64,000 nucleotides of DNA, taken from positions 1 through 64,000 of the forward strand of contig NZ_JAESND010000004.1 in the NCBI RefSeq assembly GCF_016865585.1, in the 5' to 3' direction. The stretch comes from Jeongeupia naejangsanensis (lineage in GTDB: Bacteria; Pseudomonadota; Gammaproteobacteria; Burkholderiales; Chitinibacteraceae). The position numbers were made by a program, and so were the translations under genes. Below the pieces are notes generated by a model. It saw only the letters and a list, made by a program, of their open reading frames with translations, did no database searches and had not been told where the DNA came from. This document shows, piece by piece, positions 1 to 7,205 of this stretch; position 1 is the first letter of the stretch; the number at the start of each line of letters is the position of its first letter.

Positions 1-524
1 GGATAGTGATCAAGCACCAACCCTCGTCCTGCCAGGTACAAGCCGGCCGGTGAATCGGCATCGACCGACCGCGCCTCCTGCCACAAGGCGGCATTGCGGG
101 CTCGGGCCTTGGTCCACAACCGTTCCTGTTCGGCCTGCTCCCGCGCCGCACGCCGGGCCAGCTCGGCCGGATCGATCGCCACCGCCACGGCTTGACCACC
201 AAAGAAATCGGCCACCCAGCGCGCCGCACCGAGGAAGTCGCAGCGCAACCAGTCGGCCAACAGCTGGAAACCGTCGCCGCCATTCGGGCGATGGTGATTG
301 CAGACGAAGCAGCCGCGACCGTCGCGGTCGGTAAACCGGAAACGGTCCTTGCCGCCGCACACGGGACAGGGCCCATGCTTCTTGCGCAGGAAAGCTGCAT
401 CGATCCCGGCTGCCTGCAGCAGCGTTGGCCAGCGATCCCGGGCCAGAGATTTGAGATGGGGAAGGTCCAAACGGGTTTTTTGGGCGTAACCGGGCCTGCC
501 GGCCTCGATCGAGGTCGTTGTCAT
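1..524 (-). CDS. P4-type DNA primase, zinc-binding N-terminal part (truncated by window)
   Basis: The reading frame starts at ATG 522-524 and runs off the window at base 1, giving about 174 residues. Around residues 51-80 it has a zinc-ribbon motif of the form CPVCGGKDRF...C.VC followed by NGGDGF. This is the signature of the P4 alpha-protein/phage primase zinc-binding domain, which recognises template DNA for primer synthesis. The helicase/primase catalytic part would lie to the left of the window. An AGGA ribosome site precedes the ATG, 19 bp after the preceding small ORF, so it is the last visible gene of the minus-strand operon. Family assignment is firm; full length and activity cannot be judged. 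Confidence 0.85.
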   Translation of the reverse strand, partial: MTTTSIEAGRPGYAQKTRLDLPHLKSLARDRWPTLLQAAGIDAAFLRKKHGPCPVCGGKDRFRFTDRDGRGCFVCNHHRPNGGDGFQLLADWLRCDFLGAARWVADFFGGQAVAVAIDPAELARRAAREQAEQERLWTKARARNAALWQEARSVDADSPAGLYLAGRGLVLDHY

Positions 525-543
525 GATGGGAATCCTGAAGAAC

Positions 544-687
544 TTAGAAGCGGGAAGGGCGGGACGAACGCGCACTGGCGCGTTGCGGTCGGGCCGGGCG
601 GGCCTGTTTCAGGCCGGCCAGCGCGGCGGCAATCCGGTCACGGGTGGCGCGGCTCAGCAGCGCATTGTTACGGGTCGGTTTACGCAT
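544..687 (-). CDS. small basic protein (47 aa), translationally coupled
   Basis: Its ATG (685-687) lies inside the end of the preceding 236-aa gene, sharing ATGCGTAA, so translational coupling is likely. The product is small, strongly basic and rich in Arg and Ala, with a central helix-prone segment (ATRDRIAAALAGLK). No family was recognised. Its place between two element genes and just before the primase supports a real gene. The basic composition would allow nucleic-acid binding, but that is a guess. Confidence 0.5.
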   Translation of the reverse strand: MRKPTRNNALLSRATRDRIAAALAGLKQARPARPQRASARSSRPSRF

Positions 688-1390
688 GCAGCACCGCCTG
701 CACCTGCGGCACACGACGCTCGGCCAGTTGCGCCAGATCGACCACCGCGTGGTACTCGCAATCGAGCTGATCGATTCGCGCACCGGCCTGCCGGCTCGCC
801 AGCCGGGCAATCACCTGCATCTGCTCGCCGGCGTCGTCCGGCAACAGCTCGAATACCTTGAGCACCCCCTGCAACTCGTCCAGTGCCTCGCCGGCCTGCG
901 ACGACAGATCGGTCAGCGCCGCCAAGGGAATGGCACTCGAATGCAGCCCCTGACCTGAACGGAAGCGCTCCAGTGCCTGCAATACCGACGCCAGCAGCTG
1001 CACCGATGGGTGATCACCGCTTACCCCCCACTGTTGCGCCTGCCATTCGGCGAAGTGACGGTACAGCGGGTTATGCAGCTCGGAGATTGCAACGACTGGC
1101 AGCCGCTGCAATACGTCCTGCTCGGTCCGCAGGGCCAAGGTGGCGCAACGGGACTCGACCGGGTTTGTGCCCTGCGTCCCCAACACCCCATCGACTTCGG
1201 CATGCATCAGCTGCAGTTCGCAACGGGCGGAACGGGCAATGCTGCGCATCTGCCGGCCCGCTTCATCGGGCAGGGCCTCAAGAGCCAGCAACAACTCGAC
1301 CAGTTGATCCATCGTTTCCCTCGCCAGCTCGGACACGTCGGTGAAGGCACGCAGTTGCGCCAGCGATGCGGTGTTGTGCCGTTCAGTCAT
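680..1390 (-). CDS. hypothetical mobile-element protein (236 aa)
   Basis: The start at 1390 overlaps the end of the Ash-like gene by 8 nt (ATGACTGA) and has a strong GGAGGT ribosome site 6 nt upstream. The protein is soluble and predicted mostly helical. It contains two similar segments, LEALPDEAGRQMRSIARSA near residue 36 and ELLPDDAGEQMQVIARLAS near residue 185, which suggests an internal duplication of a helical-bundle unit. No known domain was recognised. It is part of the tightly overlapping minus-strand operon that leads to the primase. Confidence 0.7.
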   Translation of the reverse strand: MTERHNTASLAQLRAFTDVSELARETMDQLVELLLALEALPDEAGRQMRSIARSARCELQLMHAEVDGVLGTQGTNPVESRCATLALRTEQDVLQRLPVVAISELHNPLYRHFAEWQAQQWGVSGDHPSVQLLASVLQALERFRSGQGLHSSAIPLAALTDLSSQAGEALDELQGVLKVFELLPDDAGEQMQVIARLASRQAGARIDQLDCEYHAVVDLAQLAERRVPQVQAVLHA

Positions 1391-1850
1391 GGATACCTCC
1401 GCGATGGGCGATGCCGTAACAAAGCAGGCCGGCCGACAGGGCCAGCAAAGTCAGCACGGGGCAACGGGCGTAAACAAGAACAGCGGTAAGGGCGGTAAAG
1501 GCGTGCGTGGTGAACGCACGAAGGGCGGATGAGGCCATCGGGCAAGGCTCCTTGATGATTTGAAGCCTGCCGTTCGAGACCAATCGAAGGTGGCAGGCCA
1601 GTAGCAGGGTTGGTCTACCGGCATCAAGGAAACCGGCGCGTGCAAGCACGCCCCTTCTACGGCCCGCCATAAACTGGACGCACCGGTAGCGGTGTACGGA
1701 CGTAAAAAAGCCGCCGGAGTGGCGGTTGTCCGCCTTGATGTTCGGGAGACCAATCCCGGTCGCGCTATTGAACACGACCCGATCATTGTGCGCCGGGTCT
1801 GCGGACCGGGCAAGGGCGGTGCGATCGGTAATTTGTCGGGCGCGGTTCAT
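1383..1850 (-). CDS. Ash/Icd-like protein (host cell division inhibitor family)
   Basis: The segment around residues 47-80 (GGFFTSVHRYRCVQF, then RRRGVLARAGFLDAGRPT) matches the recurring pattern of the Ash/Icd-like family of P4-type satellites, whose founding member interferes with host cell division. After that come about 50 residues with two hydrophobic stretches (FTALTAVLVYA and LTLLALSAGLLCY), so the C-terminus may insert in the membrane or may be a separate small ORF in the same frame. The ATG overlaps the stop of the upstream 70-aa gene by 4 nt (ATGA). The family call is from motif memory; the division effect is known for the family, not shown here. Confidence 0.65.
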   Translation of the reverse strand: MNRARQITDRTALARSADPAHNDRVVFNSATGIGLPNIKADNRHSGGFFTSVHRYRCVQFMAGRRRGVLARAGFLDAGRPTLLLACHLRLVSNGRLQIIKEPCPMASSALRAFTTHAFTALTAVLVYARCPVLTLLALSAGLLCYGIAHRGGIHD

Positions 1851-2059
1851 CGTTGACCCTCACCGCCGGCTGGTCCGATCGTGTCACCCGAGCGCAAGAT
1901 CGAACAGAGCGACACCAGCCACATCGCCCGCATGTCGTCCCCCTTGGTCAACAGCCGGGCCGCCCGGAAGGCGTACTCCGTCCGGACCAGTGTTTCGAGC
2001 GTGGCTCTGTCCGGACACGCTGCCGGCGGCAATCGCGACGCCAGTTCATGTGCGTTCAC
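1847..2059 (-). CDS. small hypothetical protein (70 aa) between alpA-like and ash-like genes
   Basis: A GTG start at 2057-2059 lies within the last codons of the AlpA-like gene and gives a 70-residue soluble protein. A much longer frame extends upstream, but that part overlaps alpA in another frame and is taken as a shadow. The stop overlaps the ash-like ATG by 4 nt. A helical central part (EYAFRAARLLTKGDDMRAMW) is visible; no family was recognised. The overlaps on both sides support translation as part of the operon. Confidence 0.6.
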   Translation of the reverse strand: MNAHELASRLPPAACPDRATLETLVRTEYAFRAARLLTKGDDMRAMWLVSLCSILRSGDTIGPAGGEGQR

Positions 2060-2315
2060 GGGCCACCACCTGATCACGTTCCGCAATGCGTTCGGCGACC
2101 CATGCCGACACTTCACTCTGCAGCCAGGCCACGCTGTTGCCACCGAGCCGGACCGGCTTCGGGAAGGTGCCTGCAGCAATGGCGGCGTAGATCGAACTGC
2201 GTGACAGCCCGACCTGCTGACGCAGGGCCTGCAGCCGCAACAGGTAATCGACTGGCGTTGCTGTCTTGGCCGGCGAGAAGGTCGCCACGGCCGGTAGGGA
2301 GGCACGGTTCTTCAT
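2046..2315 (-). CDS. alpA: AlpA-family transcriptional activator
   Basis: This 89-residue protein has a compact winged helix-turn-helix typical of AlpA/phage regulators: RLQALRQQVGLSRSSIY near residue 27, then TFPKPVRLGG and a terminal helix (AWLQSEVSAWVAERI). AlpA proteins of P4-like elements and cryptic prophages activate integrase or excision functions and can act as recombination directionality factors. The ATG overlaps the end of the upstream HTH gene (ATGA). The long upstream extension of the frame is ignored because it covers that HTH gene. The fold call is strong; the exact target is not visible. Confidence 0.85.
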   Translation of the reverse strand: MKNRASLPAVATFSPAKTATPVDYLLRLQALRQQVGLSRSSIYAAIAAGTFPKPVRLGGNSVAWLQSEVSAWVAERIAERDQVVARERT

Positions 2316-2524
2316 GCTGGCTCTCCCTGCTCGATGTTGCGCGTGGCCATGAAGGCCTGCAGATCGGCAAGGCGGTACAACACCCGGCCTCCGCGCTTGA
2401 TGTAGGCCGGGCCGCCGCCACGACTGCGCCATGTAGCCAACGTGGTTTCGGTCACACGCAGCAACAGCGCCGCGTGGGCCGGCGGAACTTCAACGGCTTG
2501 GAAGGGGATGGACTGCAAGGGCAC
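2312..2524 (-). CDS. small MerR/excisionase-type helix-turn-helix protein
   Basis: The C-terminal 50 residues form a HTH_17/excisionase-like domain: AALLLRVTETTLATWRSRGG, then PAYIKRGGRVLYRLADLQAF. Such proteins bind DNA as regulators or recombination directionality factors. The start is uncertain. GTG at 2522-2524 is listed; TTG at 2516-2518 has a better-spaced GGAG site, and a longer frame reaches an ATG at 2647 through the upstream palindromes. It heads the overlapping operon that contains alpA, ash and the primase. Three phased palindromes lie directly upstream and may be its operators. Confidence 0.75.
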   Translation of the reverse strand: MPLQSIPFQAVEVPPAHAALLLRVTETTLATWRSRGGGPAYIKRGGRVLYRLADLQAFMATRNIEQGEPA

Positions 2525-2586
2525 GCTCCGGAGTCGGCTGAAAGGGGAGCGGATGATAGGAGTTGGCCACAAGGCCAAAAAGCAGC

Positions 2587-2657
2587 CAGCCGGCTGGATG
2601 AGGAAGGCAGCCGGCTGGATTGGTAAGGCAGCCGGCTGGAGAAGCAAACCGGTTTGC
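2587..2657. promoter_or_regulatory. three 21-bp-phased CAGCCGGCTG palindromes plus one 14-bp palindrome
   Basis: The 10-bp perfect palindrome CAGCCGGCTG occurs at 2587-2596, 2608-2617 and 2629-2638, spaced exactly 21 bp (two helical turns). A different perfect palindrome, GCAAACCGGTTTGC, follows at 2644-2657. They fill the gap between the 281-aa gene and the HTH-alpA-primase operon, upstream of the latter. The helical phasing suggests cooperative dimer binding on one DNA face, as in an operator array or iterons. Which protein binds is unknown. Confidence 0.6.
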
Positions 2658-2670
2658 GTCGGCGGAAGTT

Positions 2671-3516
2671 CTATGCCCTGCGCCGGGGGCTGAAACCGAG
2701 ACGGGCCAGTGCCCGCGTGACCCAGCCGAGGCTGTCGTGGTAACTGAAATGGCCGGGCCCCAGACCGAGTTCCCGGGCTTTGGCGACGGCGTCCGGTTCC
2801 AGATCCTTGGCTGCTTCCACCTGCGTGACATAGGGCGTCTGGGCATGCCGGCTGTAGACCGCCTCGCGCAACCAGTCGGTCAGCGGCCGGGTCGCATCAT
2901 GCCGCTTGGCACCACCGGCACGCGCGGCACTGAGACGGGCCTCCTCGACCAGTGCCACAGCCCCGCTGGATTCGACCATCCGCGCGGCCAGCGCAATGTG
3001 GGCCAGTGCCGCGTCGACCTCGACGCAGGCCCGCCAATGCTCGGTATCGTGCAACAGGCAGGCCAGTACGAGCAGATAAAACTCGGTCGCGGTCAACTGT
3101 GCCAAGCGGCTCCCTGACGCCGCCCGCATATGCAGGTAGTCCACCAGCATCATCCGGCCGTCGGGATCCTGCTCATCAAAATCGAGCAGGTCCTCCCGGT
3201 CTTCCCGCTCGCACGCCGCCCTGTGCGCAGCCCAGGCGGCGTCGACTTCCGCAGCCAGCTGCTGCAACGCATCCCAGCTCGCCGCCCAGACGGGCTCGAA
3301 GGCCACCGGATCCACCGGCTGCCGATGCGCGTCCAGTGACACGCCGGTGAACTCGACCAATGCCCGCTTGAGCTTGGCACCGAGCGGGGCCAGACCGCAC
3401 TCGAATCCTTGGTCTAACCACCTTGCGTACTGCGCCGGGGATAAACGAATTCGCATCGCCGCAATGGCCTCGGCATAACTGCACCACATCCAGTGATTCC
3501 CTGACCCCGAACGCAC
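2671..3516 (-). CDS. hypothetical mobile-element protein (281 aa)
   Basis: An acidic, soluble, mostly helical protein with no recognised family. The C-terminal third reads like a small DNA- or protein-binding helical region (YVTQVEAAKDLEPDAVAKAR) and ends in basic residues. Several Met codons near the N-terminus (residues 1, 10, 21) make the start uncertain; the listed start gives the longest frame. It is the first gene of the satellite module next to the cassette array and is read away from it, separated from the downstream HTH operon by the palindrome array. Confidence 0.65.
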   Translation of the reverse strand: MRSGSGNHWMWCSYAEAIAAMRIRLSPAQYARWLDQGFECGLAPLGAKLKRALVEFTGVSLDAHRQPVDPVAFEPVWAASWDALQQLAAEVDAAWAAHRAACEREDREDLLDFDEQDPDGRMMLVDYLHMRAASGSRLAQLTATEFYLLVLACLLHDTEHWRACVEVDAALAHIALAARMVESSGAVALVEEARLSAARAGGAKRHDATRPLTDWLREAVYSRHAQTPYVTQVEAAKDLEPDAVAKARELGLGPGHFSYHDSLGWVTRALARLGFSPRRRA

Positions 3517-3865
3517 CCGGCCAGGCGCCGGGGCGCACAGGTTCGAAAAGGCCGGATGATGCCGATTGTTTGCAAAAGCATCCGGATGAAAAAGGGGATT
3601 AAGTGGCTTGGCGAAACCATTTCAGTACGTCCTAGGTGGTGTGACAGGGGCATGATCCGGCCCCGAGCCCCCAAAAACGTAACCCCTTCGCAACAGGAAT
3701 GAACCGACGACCGGTGACTACTGCGTAAGGTGCGCCGTGTCAGTATTATTGGCATGAATAGATGGACTGGGTTGAAAAAAAACCACATGAAATTAGATGC
3801 TTAAAGTGGATTCTGGTTGTCCTTATTATTGTTAATGTACTGACATGCGGGTCAGTCTAATAACT
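3517..3865. other. gene-free stretch between satellite module and cassette array
   Basis: No convincing gene. An inverted repeat CCGGATG (3552-3558) / CATCCGG (3579-3585) could form a hairpin. From about 3740 the sequence becomes AT-rich, including a run of A near 3775 and TTATTATTGTTAATG near 3820. If the cassettes have an external promoter it should lie here; TTGAAA near 3773 followed by weak -10-like hexamers is the only candidate I see. A minus-strand frame at 3414-3788 has no family signal and overlaps the neighbouring gene. No integron integrase frame is present. Confidence 0.5.
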
Positions 3866-3875
3866 GTTAGGCAGA

Positions 3876-4352
3876 ATGAAAATCGACCTCTCTCCATCTG
3901 AGATGCACGGCCACTGGACTCACTGCGAGCCAAAGGTTTGCGAGTTTCAGTACGGACCGACAATGATTTATGTCAGCTACAGCGCTGACAAGCCTATGCA
4001 ACCCAGATTGGCGCTCGCGCAGGAAACAGTCGAGGCAGCTTTCAAAGACGCGGATGGAGCAATCGAATTCGCTCGGCAGATTTCCGAGACCAAGAATCCG
4101 GAGTTCTGGCGAAACGCGCGCCGAATCGATCTAAAGCAAAACCCGCTTATCGTCTTCGCTGTCCGCTATCCCATAGAAAGCGAACTGCCAATCTATGAAA
4201 TTTCGTGGAACCCGATCTTTGAACCGGAAGTCGGGGTTGCTCTGTCAGATGCTTGGATAGAAGAGCAGGTGCACAGAGAGCATCTTCCAGACAATGACGA
4301 GATCATCTACGTAAAACGCCTGGGAGCACAGCTATATGCGCAAGCTGCCTAA
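3876..4352 (+). CDS. cassette 1: hypothetical protein (158 aa)
   Basis: The first ORF after the initial GTTAGGC junction. It is a soluble, acidic, mixed alpha/beta protein with no signal peptide or membrane segment. The segment LIVFAVRYPIESELPIYEISWNP looks like a beta-hairpin core. The stop codon TAA is supplied by the left core of the following attC. No family recognised. Confidence 0.75.
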   Translation: MKIDLSPSEMHGHWTHCEPKVCEFQYGPTMIYVSYSADKPMQPRLALAQETVEAAFKDADGAIEFARQISETKNPEFWRNARRIDLKQNPLIVFAVRYPIESELPIYEISWNPIFEPEVGVALSDAWIEEQVHREHLPDNDEIIYVKRLGAQLYAQAA

Positions 4353-4418
4353 CCCTTCCAGCGAGAGGACGTCACAAGGGCTACGCTCTTGACCCGCCTC
4401 TCATGTCAAACGTTAGGC
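4347..4418 (+). repeat. attC 1 (type A)
   Basis: GCCTAAC at the left and GTTAGGC at the right bracket an imperfect inverted repeat whose arms read CGAGAGG...CCTCTCATG. This 69-72-bp 'type A' pattern recurs almost unchanged at seven other sites in the array. Confidence 0.93.
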
Positions 4419-4433
4419 GTCAGGAGTAGCTCG

Positions 4434-4736
4434 GTGAACTTCCTTGGAACTTGGCGAGTGGTCGGGCTGCCGGATCGTGAACTTGTCTTCGCCGACAACG
4501 GTATGGGGTACTTCAGCACCCAGGGTGAGCGCATGCCGTTCTTCCAATGGTCAATCACAGAGTGCGGACGTCTTGCTTGGCAGTTCTTCTTGAATGAGGC
4601 ACTTACTGAATTCGCATCGTGCGCGCACGAACCAGAATATGCAGTCAGCTGCGGAGGGACAGAGCTGCGCTTTGAGCACGCTCCGTTCCCGTTTGGCATC
4701 AAGCACTTTGTGCGCGAGGCACAGCCTGATGCCTAA
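4434..4736 (+). CDS. cassette 2: hypothetical small protein (100 aa), lipocalin-like start
   Basis: A GTG start at 4434 is chosen because it follows the attC and has GGAG 8 nt upstream; the frame otherwise runs back into attC 1. The product opens with NFLGTWRVVGLP, reminiscent of small lipocalin-like beta-barrels (G-x-W near the N-terminus), followed by alternating beta-strand-like segments. That resemblance is weak. The TAA stop lies in the next attC core. Confidence 0.7.
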   Translation: MNFLGTWRVVGLPDRELVFADNGMGYFSTQGERMPFFQWSITECGRLAWQFFLNEALTEFASCAHEPEYAVSCGGTELRFEHAPFPFGIKHFVREAQPDA

Positions 4737-4802
4737 CCCTTCCATCGAGAGGACGCTTTCCGGCCTTCGGCCTCCAAGCGCCTCTCATGTCCAACGTTAG
4801 CC
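4731..4802 (+). repeat. attC 2 (type A)
   Basis: Cores GCCTAAC and GTTAGCC, with the same CGAGAGGACG...CGCCTCTCATG arms as attC 1. The terminal loop carries a CCGGCC TTC GGCC mini-hairpin. Confidence 0.92.
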
Positions 4803-4814
4803 GTCGAGAGTTCC

Positions 4815-5816
4815 ATGACCCGTACTGTTGAGTTTGAGATAGCTCTTTCCTTCGCCGGAGAGGATCGAGCCTATGTGGATCAAGTTGCAAATCTTTTGCG
4901 GGACTCCGGGGTAAAGGTCTTTTACGACATCTTTGAAGAAGCAACCCTATGGGGCAAGAACCTCTACGACTACCTCTCTGACGTCTACCAGAACAAAGCT
5001 CTGTACACGATCATGTTTATCTCCGAGAGCTACGCGCGCAAGTTGTGGACCAATCATGAGCGACAGGCTATGCAAGCGCGAGCGTTTCAGGAGCATCAAG
5101 AGTACATACTTCCCGCCAGATTCGACGACACCCCGATCCCCGGGGTCCTGCCGACCGTCGGGTACATCTCACTTGCAGGACGCACTCCTCAAGACTTCGT
5201 CAAGCTTGTTCAGACAAAGCTGGTCAACAGTGGCCGCACGATTCCTTCGGAATCGATACGCCGCGCCATGTTCTCCGTATCAAGCGCGCCTCGCGTTGAT
5301 CCCATTCACGCAAGAGTTCTTGTCGTCTCTTCTAGCGGCCAGCCTGTTGCAACAGCAGAGATCACTGCCATTGCAGACAACGGCACCACGAAGAACGGGA
5401 GAACTTCCGTCGACGGAGTTGCCGAACTCTCCATCCCCACGCGCCGCCTCAATCAACTCCTGGTCGCCCATCCCGAGCATCCGGGAGTCGTCATCCACTC
5501 GTGGGATCCCTATGACGATCTGACAATCACGGTTGTTGACTCCGAGAATACGGGTTCAATTGTGTGTCATAGCACCGGGCACATCCCCGGGCTTGAAGGT
5601 CGCTTGAACCCCATACTGGACACGCACAATCGCATGTACCTATACGCCGACAACATCGCAATAGGCGGTGGAGTTCGGCAGCCAGCGACATTTCAGGTGG
5701 ATGTACCTTTCGAGCTAGAAGATTCGAACGGCGTCGTCATGCAGGTCCGAGTTCTGCACATCCAGGGGCAAACCTCGTTGCTCCAGTATGTGTTCCCGCG
5801 CCGCATCGACGGCTAA
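4815..5816 (+). CDS. cassette 3: TIR-domain protein with C-terminal beta-rich domains
   Basis: Residues about 5-135 form a TIR domain of the bacterial TIR_2 type: FEIALSFAGEDRAYVDQVA (strand A/helix A), VKVFYDIFEEATLWGKNLYD (BB-loop region), YTIMFISESYARKLWTNHER and YILPARFDDTPIPGV. Bacterial TIR domains commonly cleave NAD+ or make cyclic ADP-ribose signals in anti-phage defence. I could not place the catalytic glutamate with certainty. Residues about 155-333 lack membrane segments and look like an Ig-like/carboxypeptidase-regulatory sandwich followed by a second beta domain, possibly a sensor. At 333 aa it is the largest cassette gene here. A defence role is inferred. Confidence 0.9.
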   Translation: MTRTVEFEIALSFAGEDRAYVDQVANLLRDSGVKVFYDIFEEATLWGKNLYDYLSDVYQNKALYTIMFISESYARKLWTNHERQAMQARAFQEHQEYILPARFDDTPIPGVLPTVGYISLAGRTPQDFVKLVQTKLVNSGRTIPSESIRRAMFSVSSAPRVDPIHARVLVVSSSGQPVATAEITAIADNGTTKNGRTSVDGVAELSIPTRRLNQLLVAHPEHPGVVIHSWDPYDDLTITVVDSENTGSIVCHSTGHIPGLEGRLNPILDTHNRMYLYADNIAIGGGVRQPATFQVDVPFELEDSNGVVMQVRVLHIQGQTSLLQYVFPRRIDG

Positions 5817-5879
5817 CCCTTCCATCGAGAGGACGGCACCCGGCAAGCCGGGCGCCGCCTCTCATGTCAAACGTTAGGC
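5811..5879 (+). repeat. attC 3 (type A)
   Basis: Cores GGCTAAC and GTTAGGC with type A arms and a CCCGGC AAG CCGGGC terminal hairpin. The left core supplies the stop codon of the TIR gene. Confidence 0.92.
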
Positions 5880-5887
5880 GCGCAGCC

Positions 5888-6130
5888 ATGACATCAACGC
5901 TTTCCAGCTACAGCGACTCAGAAATCGAAGCACAGGTGATAACGCCAGCTGGTGGTTTGTCTTGCTTCCGCCTAGTGGCCTGTCCTGGCTACAAGTTGAT
6001 CGAATACCGTTTGGACGATGGCGATTTTTTAGGTCTTATCCTAGAAGAGGACATACTCAATCGCTCTGCAATTCAATATCTTGAAAAGAAGGATGTCCCA
6101 GAGATCGATTGGAATGATAGGCTTCGTTAA
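5888..6130 (+). CDS. cassette 4: hypothetical small protein (80 aa)
   Basis: The ATG at 5888 is the first start after attC 3; the frame is open upstream only through the attC. The product is acidic and soluble (YRLDDGDFLGLILEEDIL) and has no recognised family. About 50 bp of AT-rich non-coding sequence separates the stop from the next attC. Confidence 0.65.
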   Translation: MTSTLSSYSDSEIEAQVITPAGGLSCFRLVACPGYKLIEYRLDDGDFLGLILEEDILNRSAIQYLEKKDVPEIDWNDRLR

Positions 6131-6177
6131 TTTTAGTGATTCAAATTTGGGCTTGGCTGGAAATTGCCCACGCAGGA

Positions 6178-6237
6178 GCCTAACATTTCATTCAACCCGG
6201 ACGGGCTAACGTCCGCCGAATAATTTCAACGTTAGGC
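6178..6237 (+). repeat. attC 4 (type B, short)
   Basis: A 60-bp site with cores GCCTAAC and GTTAGGC and arms TTCAACCCGGACG...CGTCCG...TTTCAAC. The arm sequence differs from type A. Confidence 0.88.
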
Positions 6238-6254
6238 CTCTCCGGAACTGGTTC

Positions 6255-6614
6255 ATGCTTGTCCTTCAAGTCCTCAAAAACCGCAAAGTGCCGTATGTCG
6301 TCCACGCTCAATACAGTGAGTCACGGCCGTATCAGGGAGGTCATCTAAGCCGCGTCCATCTTGGCGGCAGCTTTATGGGGTTCACATTCGAAGAGCTATG
6401 CGAGATGGGAACTGGGGAGTACGAGGTTGCCGCTCTTGATCCGCATGACTTCAGAAACACGGGAACAGAACCGGAGTTTCAGTCCGCTTGGGAAGCTAAG
6501 CATGCCCAATTCGAGTTCATTCTGTTTGGGTATCAAGTTGGCTCCTATACCTCGCTCGAGGTTCTCGCGTTCGCTCAAGACACATTGGAGGCCCGTCGTG
6601 CAGGCGAGGCCTAA
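6255..6614 (+). CDS. cassette 5: hypothetical protein (119 aa)
   Basis: A soluble mixed alpha/beta protein starting 18 bp after attC 4. Segments such as VHLGGSFMGFTFEELCEM and FEFILFGYQVGSY suggest a small globular fold. No family or catalytic motif recognised. It stops in the left core of attC 5. Confidence 0.7.
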   Translation: MLVLQVLKNRKVPYVVHAQYSESRPYQGGHLSRVHLGGSFMGFTFEELCEMGTGEYEVAALDPHDFRNTGTEPEFQSAWEAKHAQFEFILFGYQVGSYTSLEVLAFAQDTLEARRAGEA

Positions 6615-6680
6615 CCCTTCCATCGAGAGGACGTTACAAGGGCTGCGCCCTTGCGCCGCCTCTCATGTCAAACGTTAGGC
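6609..6680 (+). repeat. attC 5 (type A)
   Basis: Cores GCCTAAC and GTTAGGC, type A arms, and an AAGGGC TGC GCCCTT loop hairpin nearly identical to attC 1. Confidence 0.93.
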
Positions 6681-6683
6681 CCC

Positions 6684-7136
6684 ATGCAGTCAACCCTTTC
6701 TCTATTCATTGACGACGAGCCCCGGACGGTGGGACGGTTCGCCGTCCCAGAGATGAGCTTGAGTTCGTCTCGCGCAGCGATGAAGCAGCATCGATTTGTC
6801 ATTGAGATGCAGGCAAGCGCACTGATTAAATATCTCGAGCCCGCATATGCGGCGTGGGTGGCCGAATCGAAGAAGGACGACGAACGCTGTGGCGGACCAC
6901 AAGATAAGTTGGCGAAGGCGGGATACCCCAGCCTAAATCAACTGATCGAAACTCCAAGGCTTTTGGGGTTCGTTGTGGGGCACTATCTGTTGCAGGAATT
7001 TCTTGGCAAGCTCACTTGGGACGGCGCTAGCTCTATTGAGTACTGGTTAGATAGAGTCGTCGATTGCCAAACTAGTGATGGCTTCGTGCGCCTTTCTGGC
7101 ACCTGCTACAGCAAGGCGCTCTGCGTTGAGGCCTAA
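6684..7136 (+). CDS. cassette 6: hypothetical protein (150 aa)
   Basis: ATG 6684 lies only 4 bp after the attC core. The product is soluble, with a helical middle region (ALIKYLEPAYAAWVAESKKDDERCGG) and a C-terminal beta-like end. No family recognised. The TAA stop lies in the next attC. Confidence 0.7.
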   Translation: MQSTLSLFIDDEPRTVGRFAVPEMSLSSSRAAMKQHRFVIEMQASALIKYLEPAYAAWVAESKKDDERCGGPQDKLAKAGYPSLNQLIETPRLLGFVVGHYLLQEFLGKLTWDGASSIEYWLDRVVDCQTSDGFVRLSGTCYSKALCVEA

Positions 7137-7199
7137 CCCTTCCATCGAGAGGACGTCGCCCGGCAAGCCGGGCCTCGCCTCTCATGTCACACGTTAGGG
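7131..7199 (+). repeat. attC 6 (type A)
   Basis: Cores GCCTAAC and GTTAGGG, type A arms, with a CCCGGC AAG CCGGGC hairpin as in attC 3. Confidence 0.92.
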
Positions 7200-7205
7200 C
7201 TCTAC

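Noticed and set aside
3414-3788. 124-aa minus-strand frame before the array, considered as a truncated integron integrase
   Set aside because: It has no tyrosine-recombinase motifs and overlaps the neighbouring gene; the composition looks random.
4594-4800. Small frames ending in NPSIERT-like sequence (also 6361-6678, 11041-11391)
   Set aside because: They are out-of-frame readings of cassette genes running through attC arms; the shared tails are attC sequence, not a protein family.
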